Assembly (NCBI GenBank): GCA_947165295.1
Contig: CAMUZU010000018.1
Location: forward strand, 1 to 44,318
Direction of reading: 5' to 3'
DNA: 44,318 nt
Source: an uncultured Selenomonadales bacterium
Lineage (GTDB): Bacteria > Bacillota > Negativicutes > Selenomonadales > Selenomonadaceae
This document shows positions 25,165-32,504 of the stretch, in pieces. The translations under genes were made by a program, and so were the position numbers. The notes beneath the pieces are model-generated. The model was not told where the DNA came from. It searched no databases and worked only from the letters and a program-made list of their open reading frames with translations. Position 1 is the first letter of the stretch; every line of letters starts with the position of its first letter.

Positions 25165-26151
25165 ATGGCTCTGCGGAAGTCGGAACATTTTTTTGAAGTT
25201 GTGACGGACGTCGAGGCGGCCGAAAATCTTTTGCCCGTCGAAGTGAGCGATTGCGTTTTCTTCGCGAACGAATTCGATTCGGGCGAAACACGGACGCTGC
25301 CTTACGGGCCGTTTTTTTTGTGCGCGCCTTACGAAGAATTCTTGTCGCTGTTGAGCAAAGATTTTCGCGGCGCGGGCTTCACGTATCAATTCAAACCAAA
25401 TCGGCAACTTGTCGAGGCGGAAGAGAAATTTTTCCGTGTCGCGCAACTGTACGACGTGCCGCTTGAAATTTATTCGCCGTGGGCACGACGGGCGGTCGAC
25501 ATCCGAATTGTCGGCGAAGTCGGCAAGCTTGACTTCAATGACTTCAAGGCGGCGGACAACGGTTTGTCGGGCAAATTCGTCGCAGACAAAAATTTTTACA
25601 TCAACGCGGAACTTTCTTTGCGGACGTGGGATTCGTTCGAGGAGATCGGCAAAACTTTCGAGTATCGTTGCACTGCGGACGACGAATTAACTTTCGCACT
25701 GCCGCTGACTGATTCGGCTTTCGACGACGAGCTTGACGTTCGGCGCGACGGCGGACAAATTATTTTTCGGACGACGCGGGAGTTCCCGACGCGTTACGAG
25801 CAAGTCAAACTGTTGCCGACGGAAAACAAACTTGACCCACGAATTCTGCGCAAGCAACGGCTTCGCACACGCGGCGATTTCGAGTTTGTCTTGAGCGGCT
25901 TGGCACGCGACGGCTATTCTTGTCGGTTCGGCGGCTTCAATGGCAACGAGAACATCACCCGCTACGTCGAAGGTCACGAATATTTTTCTGCGGCGGACGA
26001 AGAACTTTTGCGTGCGAAAAAAATTTTGCCGACGTGCACGGTCAAGTTTTCGGGCGCGGAACTTTTCTTGACCGATTACGCAAACTTCGTGTTGCACTTC
26101 TTGACGACGCGTTATCCCGAATTCAACTGGGCGGGTGAACGAGATGATTGA
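25165..26151 (+). CDS. Unknown protein, possible baseplate component
   Basis: A 328-residue protein with no family I recognise. It is mixed alpha/beta, has no signal peptide or membrane segment, and includes SLRTWDSFEEIGKTFEYRC, KQRLRTRGDFEFVLSGLARD and a C-terminal CTVKFSGAELFLTDYANF. The last part resembles a closing beta domain followed by a tryptophan-bearing tail. Because it follows the VgrG-like spike by 13 bp and overlaps the next small gene by 8 bp, a structural or baseplate role is plausible, but nothing in the sequence proves it. ATG at 25165 follows GAGGAGG. Confidence 0.7.
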   Translation: MALRKSEHFFEVVTDVEAAENLLPVEVSDCVFFANEFDSGETRTLPYGPFFLCAPYEEFLSLLSKDFRGAGFTYQFKPNRQLVEAEEKFFRVAQLYDVPLEIYSPWARRAVDIRIVGEVGKLDFNDFKAADNGLSGKFVADKNFYINAELSLRTWDSFEEIGKTFEYRCTADDELTFALPLTDSAFDDELDVRRDGGQIIFRTTREFPTRYEQVKLLPTENKLDPRILRKQRLRTRGDFEFVLSGLARDGYSCRFGGFNGNENITRYVEGHEYFSAADEELLRAKKILPTCTVKFSGAELFLTDYANFVLHFLTTRYPEFNWAGERDD

Positions 26152-26530
26152 CGTTGACCAACTGCGCGACGAACTCACACGCGGGCTGTGCGGCGCGGAC
26201 GTTGCGGAAAGTTTTCGTGCGCTGTCGCCCGAAGAACAAACGTCAATCCTGCGCGTGCTGAAACTTCAAGAACTCAGCGACGGTCGGCGGCTGTACTTCC
26301 GTGCGGCATTGCAAGCACTGTTCCCCGTCGGCGACGTGTACTTTTACGAAGGCAAGTTCCTGCTGTGCCTGCCGGACGACGAATCACCCGCCGCGTTAAG
26401 CAAAGTCGTGCTGATAAAAAATTTGTTCATGGACGCGGGCAACTCACGGCTTGAAGTTTACTTCGCCCGACATGTCGGAGTTTTCGGCACGCCGCAGACG
26501 ATGCGCCTTGACGAAATAATTTTGTATTGA
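26144..26530 (+). CDS. Small unknown protein, possibly part of the spike module
   Basis: A 128-residue soluble protein. Residues about 1-45 are helical (QLRDELTRGLCGADVAESF, SPEEQTSILRVLKLQELS), and the rest is beta-rich (VGDVYFYEGKFLLCLPDDE, RLEVYFARHVGVFG). ATG at 26144 overlaps the previous stop by 8 bp; GTG at 26135 is an alternative start. I do not recognise the family. It is the last gene before Hsp70-like ATPase 3, so it closes the run of spike-type genes. Confidence 0.7.
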   Translation: MIDVDQLRDELTRGLCGADVAESFRALSPEEQTSILRVLKLQELSDGRRLYFRAALQALFPVGDVYFYEGKFLLCLPDDESPAALSKVVLIKNLFMDAGNSRLEVYFARHVGVFGTPQTMRLDEIILY

Positions 26531-26544
26531 ACGGAGGTTTTCAC

Positions 26545-28125
26545 ATGGGCATTGCCATTGGACTGGACTTCGGCACGACAAATTCCGTCGTCACTTACGT
26601 GGAGCCGAATAAAAAGCCGCGCACGTACAAGCCGGGCGGTTCGCCGCTGATTCCGAGCGTGATTTACTTCAAGACGCGTGATGATTACGTCATCGGTCAA
26701 AAGGCCGTCGCAATGCGTGCGAAGAACGACGACGGCGCGATTGACGGTTTCAAAACCAAACTCAACGAAGACGACACGCCGTGTGTCGTGAAGCTTGAAG
26801 ACGGCTCAACGTTTAAAATTTTCCCGCGACTTGTCGTCAAACTTTTTCTCAACAAACTGCTTGGCGACGTGCAGGAACACCTGTTCAAGCGCAAGGACAT
26901 TGACCCGACGATTGACCGCGCAGTCATCACCGTGCCGACAAAGTTCAGCGACAGAGCGAACGGCGCGATTAAGACGGCGGCGGCGTCTGCAATGCAACTT
27001 GGCGTCGGGCAGATAAAACTTGTCTACGAACCGACGGCGGCGGCGATTGCGGCTCAGCAGGACGACGAAGACGACGCGTCGCGGCTTTTGATTTACGACT
27101 TCGGCGGCGGCACCTTCGACGTGTCGCTGATTCAAAAGGACGGCGGAGTTTTCAAGCAGATTATCACCGACGGCGACCCGAAATGCGGCGGCAACCTGTT
27201 GACCGACATCCTTGCGCAGTATCTGTTGACGGGCGCAAACGACGAATACGGCACGAATTTTCCCTGGGACAAAGACGACTTCGACGAAGACGTTCACGGC
27301 ATAAGCGAAGACAAATACCGTGCCAACCGTGCCGCGATTCTTCGCGAAGCCGATTACGCGAAAATTGCTTTAAGCGACGATTCGGACATCGACGTTACCT
27401 TTCCGTTTTGGACAAGCGACACCGACAGCGAAAACTACATCGTCAACGTGAGCCGCAAGGAATTCGAGCGTTTGATCGGCGAACGCATTGACCACACGGC
27501 GAAGATTACTCAACGCGTCGTCGACAGCGCGGAGGCAAAATCCGTCGGCGGCATCGACAAAATCATTATCGCGGGCGGTTCGGGACAAATCCCCATGATT
27601 CGCGACGTGCTTGCCGAAAGATTGGGCAACGTGCCGATTAACCGTTCCGAAGACGTGTCGACGCTGATAAGTCGCGGAGCCGCCTTGCTTGCCAAAGACA
27701 TCGAAACGCTTGACAAAGTTGTTTCGCAGAAAACAACCGTCGAGCTTGGCATTTCGTCAACTGAAGGCGTCGGCTTCGGCATCTTCCAACCGATAATCGA
27801 CGCGGGAGTTACCTTGCCGTGCGAGAATTCCTGCAACTTCAAGCTGATGGAGGACGGTCAACGCCGCCTGAAGATTTTCTATTACGAACGCGACGTTAAG
27901 AACTTCCCGAACGCCACGCGCATTGACGACGACGGCATTACGCAGGTTGACGCGCTGGAAGTTGAACTGCCCGCCGGTTTGCGCAAGTCCGACACCGTCG
28001 TTAAAGTCACCTTCGCCGTGCAAAAAGATTCGAGTCTTGAGCTGTCCGCGCAGGTCTTGTCGAGCGACGGGCAAGTTATCGGCGGCGACAGAATCAAAGT
28101 CAACAAAGTTTCCGACGCGTTCTGA
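26545..28125 (+). CDS. Hsp70-like ATPase 3 (526 aa, most DnaK-like motifs)
   Basis: The most canonical of the six Hsp70-like proteins. Phosphate 1 is IGLDFGTTNSVVTYVE, the interdomain region has VYEPTAAAIAAQ, phosphate 2 is IYDFGGGTFDVSLI and the adenosine motif is IIIAGGSGQIPMIRDVL. A beta-sandwich substrate domain occupies about residues 405-526; the helical lid is missing. An acidic insertion (WDKDDFDEDVHGISEDKY) lies in the ATPase subdomain II region. ATG follows ACGGAGG. A helical partner gene lies 14 bp downstream. It differs from housekeeping DnaK in the truncated C-terminus and the absence of grpE/dnaJ/hrcA neighbours. Confidence 0.92.
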   Translation: MGIAIGLDFGTTNSVVTYVEPNKKPRTYKPGGSPLIPSVIYFKTRDDYVIGQKAVAMRAKNDDGAIDGFKTKLNEDDTPCVVKLEDGSTFKIFPRLVVKLFLNKLLGDVQEHLFKRKDIDPTIDRAVITVPTKFSDRANGAIKTAAASAMQLGVGQIKLVYEPTAAAIAAQQDDEDDASRLLIYDFGGGTFDVSLIQKDGGVFKQIITDGDPKCGGNLLTDILAQYLLTGANDEYGTNFPWDKDDFDEDVHGISEDKYRANRAAILREADYAKIALSDDSDIDVTFPFWTSDTDSENYIVNVSRKEFERLIGERIDHTAKITQRVVDSAEAKSVGGIDKIIIAGGSGQIPMIRDVLAERLGNVPINRSEDVSTLISRGAALLAKDIETLDKVVSQKTTVELGISSTEGVGFGIFQPIIDAGVTLPCENSCNFKLMEDGQRRLKIFYYERDVKNFPNATRIDDDGITQVDALEVELPAGLRKSDTVVKVTFAVQKDSSLELSAQVLSSDGQVIGGDRIKVNKVSDAF

Positions 28126-28139
28126 AGGAGGCGAACGAC

Positions 28140-28877
28140 TTGGATTTACTTGATGATTTGTTCCGTCGAATTGTGAAACTCATTGAACGTCTGCTCGGTC
28201 ACTCTAAACGTTCTCCGCGTGAAGTTTTGCAACGTCACGGGCGACAAGTTCAAACGTCACCGCAAACGTCACAGCCGTCACAGCAACCGCCGTATCAAAC
28301 GCCGATTGAGCCGCCGCCGCCCGAAGACTTCGTGCTTGACATCAACGACGCGGAGGCACTTAAACGTTACGTGAGCAAGCTTAAAGACTTGTCCGCCTTT
28401 GAACGGTTTTATTCGATGCCGTCGCTGAATTGGTTGAGCACACATTTGGACAGAGTCAACAAAGAGTTGCGCAAGTTAGACACGCCGCCCGACTTCGACG
28501 AAGATTTTAACTTCAAGCTTGCCAAAAAAGTTCGCGACATAAGCAAGCACATGCTGAACATTTTCCGCGACGCGAAGTCTTCCGGTGCTCTCGACGAACG
28601 CACGCGAATTGAACTTACAGCTCTGGTTGAAGATTACCTTGCGAACATCGGCGTCACGAAGAAAGTTTTTCATGTCGGCGACGATTACACCGATTGGGCG
28701 AATTTGGGCATGGAAGCATCTTTGGAGCTGATTGCCACACGCGACCGCGACAAAGATTCGACAATCGCCGCGATAGAAGTTCAGCCGCACGAGATTCGTT
28801 ACCGCAACGAAAACGGCGACGTTGACCAAATGACTTTCGGCGGCCTGTGCAAAGTTTATAAGTTCAAGGAGGTTTGA
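28140..28877 (+). CDS. Helical protein with Pro/Gln linker, partner of Hsp70-like ATPase 3
   Basis: A 245-residue protein of unknown family. Residues 1-22 form an amphipathic helix (LLDDLFRRIVKLIERLLG) that might touch a membrane or a partner. A Pro/Gln/Ser-rich linker covers about 35-62. The rest is helical, and the end, IRYRNENGDVDQMTFGGLCK followed by VYKFKEV, matches the end of the next protein (INYRDEFGEQKFFQYAGIMN, then VYKAV). It may be an adaptor or exchange factor for the preceding Hsp70, which is inference from gene order. The start is TTG with GGAGG 8 bases upstream. Confidence 0.7.
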   Translation: MDLLDDLFRRIVKLIERLLGHSKRSPREVLQRHGRQVQTSPQTSQPSQQPPYQTPIEPPPPEDFVLDINDAEALKRYVSKLKDLSAFERFYSMPSLNWLSTHLDRVNKELRKLDTPPDFDEDFNFKLAKKVRDISKHMLNIFRDAKSSGALDERTRIELTALVEDYLANIGVTKKVFHVGDDYTDWANLGMEASLELIATRDRDKDSTIAAIEVQPHEIRYRNENGDVDQMTFGGLCKVYKFKEV

Positions 28878-28880
28878 CAC

Positions 28881-30197
28881 GTGTACGGAGTATTTTATGG
28901 TGAACCAGACCGGCGCGAAATTCGCGGCTGGTTGAAGACTGCCGACGACAAAGTTCGCGAAGAACTGCGCGAAGAGATTCAAACTCAAATCCGCAACCAA
29001 CAAAGCAACTTCATCACCAATCAGCAACTGGCACAATACGACGTCGAAAACAAAATCTGGGTCACGGACAAAGTCGACGCCGTGCGCAAAGCTTTCAACA
29101 CCTTCGTTGCCGACGACTTCGACAGGCTGAAAAATTCCGCCGACGCGACCGCGCAGGAAGTCAAAGCACTCACCGCCAAAGTCGACAAGTTGCAGGCACC
29201 GCCGTCCGCTCAACCGACCGTCGACGTCGACGCGCTCAAAAAGCAACTTGCTCAGCACGATCAGAATTTCGCCGTGGTGACAAAGAAAGTTGCCGACCTG
29301 TCCGCCGAAAACGACGCGCTCAAAAAGCAACTTGCTCAGCACGATCAAAATTTCGCCGTGGTGACAAAGGCACTCAACGACATACAGAAAAATTTCGGCG
29401 GGCTCCTTCAGCAACGCGACGCGCAGATTCTTTCGCTCAAGGCAGAAGTCGACGCGCTCAAAAAGCAACTTGCTCAGCACGATCAGAATTTCGCCGTGGT
29501 GACAAAGAAAGTTGCCGACCTGTCCGCCGAAAACGACGCGCTCAAAGCCGACGTCGACAAGCTCAAAGCCGCAATTGCACCGCCTGACGACGGCGACAAA
29601 TTTTTCTTGCTCGTTCAAAGCGAAGAGTACTTGCCCGCCGACCGCAGACAAATTCCCGCGAAAATCAAAGCGGCTTTGGACATGCGCGAACTTGAACAGT
29701 TCTTGACCGAACATCCTTCGACGACAAGCACGCAGTTTCAAAAGATACTCAACAATCACGCCAAAGAAGTCAAGAAATTTGTCGACAAGCTCAAACTCAA
29801 CGACCTCGACGACGAAGAGTTAAGCGAAACCGTCACCGCGAAATATTTCAAACTGTTTCAGCGGACGATTTTCGACAACCTGTTAATCGCGATTCGCCGC
29901 GGCTTCAAAGCTTCCGACAAGAGCGCAAACGCGTTTTATTCGGAGTTCCTCGCGCTGCTCAATCAATACTTGATGCGTTGCGGGATTTATTCGCTCAACG
30001 TCACCAAAGGCCGCAAAGCCGATTCTCACGATTACGAAAACATGACGCCGCAGGTTATCAAGACCGCCGACGAAACTTTGGCGGGCATGATTGACTCGAT
30101 TGAACGCCTGCCGTATCGAATCAATTACCGCGACGAATTTGGCGAACAAAAATTTTTCCAGTACGCGGGCATCATGAACGTTTACAAGGCGGTGTGA
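28881..30197 (+). CDS. Coiled-coil protein with internal repeats, partner of Hsp70-like ATPase 4
   Basis: A 438-residue protein. Residues about 15-230 are mostly coiled coil; inside it the phrase DALKKQLAQHDQNFAVVTK occurs three times, with two copies identical over 96 bp. The C-terminal 200 residues are helical and end in YRINYRDEFGEQKFFQYAG, similar to the preceding gene product. The start is GTG with AGGAGG upstream, 3 bp after the previous stop. Hsp70-like ATPase 4 starts 1 bp after its stop. The function is unknown; position and fold suggest a chaperone partner or scaffold. Confidence 0.75.
   Translation: MYGVFYGEPDRREIRGWLKTADDKVREELREEIQTQIRNQQSNFITNQQLAQYDVENKIWVTDKVDAVRKAFNTFVADDFDRLKNSADATAQEVKALTAKVDKLQAPPSAQPTVDVDALKKQLAQHDQNFAVVTKKVADLSAENDALKKQLAQHDQNFAVVTKALNDIQKNFGGLLQQRDAQILSLKAEVDALKKQLAQHDQNFAVVTKKVADLSAENDALKADVDKLKAAIAPPDDGDKFFLLVQSEEYLPADRRQIPAKIKAALDMRELEQFLTEHPSTTSTQFQKILNNHAKEVKKFVDKLKLNDLDDEELSETVTAKYFKLFQRTIFDNLLIAIRRGFKASDKSANAFYSEFLALLNQYLMRCGIYSLNVTKGRKADSHDYENMTPQVIKTADETLAGMIDSIERLPYRINYRDEFGEQKFFQYAGIMNVYKAV
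29229..29546 (+). repeat. Direct repeats in the coiled-coil gene
   Basis: Copies 1 (29229-29324) and 3 (29451-29546) are identical over 96 bp. Copy 2 (29313-29369) shares 57 bp with one change (gatcaaaat for gatcagaat). Exact identity including silent positions points to recent duplication or gene conversion. Confidence 0.92.
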
Positions 30198-30198
30198 C

Positions 30199-31728
30199 AT
30201 GGCGGACGTTTTTTACGGCGTGGACTTCGGCGCGTGCAACATCAAATGCGTTCGTGTCGGCGCGAAGAAATTTTCGCCCGTGCGATTGGACACGACAGAC
30301 AACGGCTCGTTTCACATGCCCAACGCGATTTTTTACGACAATACCGAAGACGGCGACATCCAAAAAATTCTCGGACAACGGGCTTTGAATCGCGGCGCGA
30401 TGGAGCCTGAAAATTTGATTGTCGGGCTCAAACGCAAGCTCGAAGAAAATTCTTGGCGACAATTTTTGCCCGCGCTCAATCGCGAAGCTGACGCCGCCGA
30501 AGTCGTCGCGGACATCTTCAAAAAGATTTTCGACGCGGCGACACGGAACCTGCGCGAAGGTGACGTTGCTTGTGCCGCAGTGACCGTGCCCGTCATCTTC
30601 ACGAAAAGTCAGCGCAAGTTAATCGCCTCTGCCGCCGAACGTGCGGGTTTCAAAGTCGACGGCGTTGTCAATGAGGCGTTCGCGACAATATTCAGCGCGG
30701 CGGCTTTGGACGATTCGCTTAACGTCGTGTTTGACTTCGGCGGCTCGACGTTGGACGTGAGCGTTATCAAAATCACGGGCAACGAAGTTCATGAACTTGC
30801 GGCGACGGGCATTCGGCTCGGCGGATTGGACATTGACCGCGACATCCTCGAAAAGATTCTTCGCCCGAAGTTCGCCGATATTTTGGACGCGGCTTGGGGC
30901 GGCATTAACAAGGACGATTTCCAAACGGCTTTCGTGCGCGAAATGAAGGAATCGCTTTACGTTGAGGACGCCGACGACGAAGTTTGCGGCGAAGACATCA
31001 CCGGCAAGCAGGACTTCGACAAAATCATTCTCGCCCGCGCAGAAGTCGACGAACTGCTTGAACGCGAAGGTTACGGCGACAAGATTCGCGCCCTGCTTGA
31101 TGAACTTTTCGATCAGCTTGCCGAACAGGAAGATTGTTTCACTGCGGCGGACGTCACGAAGATTTGGGCTGTCGGCGGCTCGTTGCACATCCCGTACTTT
31201 CGCACGCTGCTTGAAAAATATTTCGGCGGCGAACTTTTCAGCGCGGAAGATTACGACTTCGAGGACATCGCGGACTTCATTGACGGTTTGGAGGACAAGT
31301 ATCTCGTCGTGGCGGGCGGCGCGGCAAACTTCCTCAAGCGGCGCAACGAAGTCACCGCGATTAACGCAATTCCTTACCGCGTCTGTTACAAGCTCGGCGA
31401 AACTTTTCAGCCCTGTCTGCCGAAGAATTCGCCCGCAGGTTTTGAAACGTTGGCGAAAAATCTTGACTTGTCCGCGCTTGATTCGTCGGGCTGGAAGATT
31501 GAGCTGTATCAAAGTTTCCGCGACGACGCGAACTTTTCGGACGCCGCGTATCTTGAAACGGTTGCGCTCAATCCCGCGCTGTACGAACGCAAAAAGCCGC
31601 CGCAAATTCGGCTCAAGATGATGCGCGACGGGCGGTTAAGACTGCGTGTCAGCGAACAACGAACGCTCGACGACGGCGAATTTGATTCGGTGCTCGTCGA
31701 AGAACTTTTTGTGCGATTGGAGGATTGA
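30199..31728 (+). CDS. Hsp70-like ATPase 4 (509 aa) with altered phosphate-1 loop
   Basis: Actin-fold protein with YGVDFGACNIKCVRV at the N-terminus, where the usual DxGTT/S reads DFGACN, phosphate 2 as VFDFGGSTLDVSVI, and adenosine motif IWAVGGSLHIPYFRTLL. The altered first loop (threonine to alanine, then cysteine) might slow or remove ATP hydrolysis. The substrate part (about residues 395-509) is beta-rich and shorter than in DnaK. ATG at 30199 follows the previous stop by 1 bp, so translation is coupled, and two coiled-coil genes follow within 5 bp spacing. Confidence 0.85.
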   Translation: MADVFYGVDFGACNIKCVRVGAKKFSPVRLDTTDNGSFHMPNAIFYDNTEDGDIQKILGQRALNRGAMEPENLIVGLKRKLEENSWRQFLPALNREADAAEVVADIFKKIFDAATRNLREGDVACAAVTVPVIFTKSQRKLIASAAERAGFKVDGVVNEAFATIFSAAALDDSLNVVFDFGGSTLDVSVIKITGNEVHELAATGIRLGGLDIDRDILEKILRPKFADILDAAWGGINKDDFQTAFVREMKESLYVEDADDEVCGEDITGKQDFDKIILARAEVDELLEREGYGDKIRALLDELFDQLAEQEDCFTAADVTKIWAVGGSLHIPYFRTLLEKYFGGELFSAEDYDFEDIADFIDGLEDKYLVVAGGAANFLKRRNEVTAINAIPYRVCYKLGETFQPCLPKNSPAGFETLAKNLDLSALDSSGWKIELYQSFRDDANFSDAAYLETVALNPALYERKKPPQIRLKMMRDGRLRLRVSEQRTLDDGEFDSVLVEELFVRLED

Positions 31729-31730
31729 AC

Positions 31731-32093
31731 ATGGACGACAACCAACAGCAGGCGATTTTCAGCGAACTGTACAATGTGGCGAACAAAATCATCGGCGACA
31801 TTGAAGGCAAGCTGAACTCGACGCGTGACGACTTGCACGGTGCGCTTGACGACTTGCAAAACTTGCGCGACACCAACAGAAATCTTTCGGCGGATCTGGC
31901 GAAGTCTCAGGAAGCACGCCGCCACCTTGAAGAAGAACGAAACAATTTGCGCGAACAAGTTGCCAAACTGACCTCAAACAACACAAAACTCGTGGCGGCT
32001 TTGGAAGCAATGCAGTCGGAACTGTCGCGGACACAGCGTGAAAACAACAACCTGAGCATTAAACTTTCGCAGATAAAATTTTTGGCGGGGTGA
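31731..32093 (+). CDS. Small coiled-coil protein A
   Basis: A 120-residue, almost entirely helical protein. After a short N-terminal helix (IFSELYNVANKIIGDIEGKL) a coiled coil runs from about residue 35 to 115 with repeated L/V/A at heptad positions (RRHLEEERNNLREQVAKL). No membrane segment. ATG at 31731 has GGAGG 7 bases upstream; TTG at 31725 is too close to the ribosome binding site. It lies between Hsp70-like ATPases 4 and 5. GrpE dimers have a long helical stalk, but this protein lacks the beta domain, so I do not call it GrpE. Confidence 0.75.
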   Translation: MDDNQQQAIFSELYNVANKIIGDIEGKLNSTRDDLHGALDDLQNLRDTNRNLSADLAKSQEARRHLEEERNNLREQVAKLTSNNTKLVAALEAMQSELSRTQRENNNLSIKLSQIKFLAG

Positions 32094-32098
32094 TTCGC

Positions 32099-32479
32099 GT
32101 GGATAATTTTGAAGACCTGCGCGAAGTTTTGTCGGCGATTCAGGACATCGGCAACGCGTGGCAGAACGAAAACATTTCGCTTAAGGCGACCAATGCCGAA
32201 CTTCGCAAGCAAAACGACGAACTTCGCCGCGAACTGAAAACTCTTTCGGACGAAGTGCGCAACCTCCAAAAAAAGCTTGACAAACTGCGCGACGAACTGA
32301 TTGGGCAACTCAAAGACGACTTGCGCGAAAATAAACAGTTCATCAAGAACTTTTTCGGCGCGAACGTTTCAAGCGTCGCCACGCAAACCGACACGCCGTC
32401 AACTTCAACAAACACCGACATCAAGCACGACGAGCCGACACCGTCGCAGGAACCCGACACGTCGTCGCGACCGTATTGA
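32099..32479 (+). CDS. Small coiled-coil protein B with disordered tail
   Basis: A 126-residue protein: coiled coil over about residues 15-80 (LRKQNDELRRELKTLSDEV), then a polar tail with TQTDTPSTSTNTD and PTPSQEPDTSSRPY. A similar TQTDTPS phrase appears in the N-terminal linker of the 1043-residue Hsp70-like protein at 34587. GTG at 32099 is favoured (GGGGTG upstream); GTG at 32090, overlapping the previous stop, is an alternative. Unknown function. Confidence 0.7.
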   Translation: MDNFEDLREVLSAIQDIGNAWQNENISLKATNAELRKQNDELRRELKTLSDEVRNLQKKLDKLRDELIGQLKDDLRENKQFIKNFFGANVSSVATQTDTPSTSTNTDIKHDEPTPSQEPDTSSRPY

Positions 32480-32504
32480 TTGAACGACCGAAGGAGGAAT
32501 TTTT

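Noticed and set aside
31731-32479. Two small coiled-coil genes as GrpE
   Set aside because: They have helical stalks but lack the GrpE beta domain pattern seen at 13929 and 16336.
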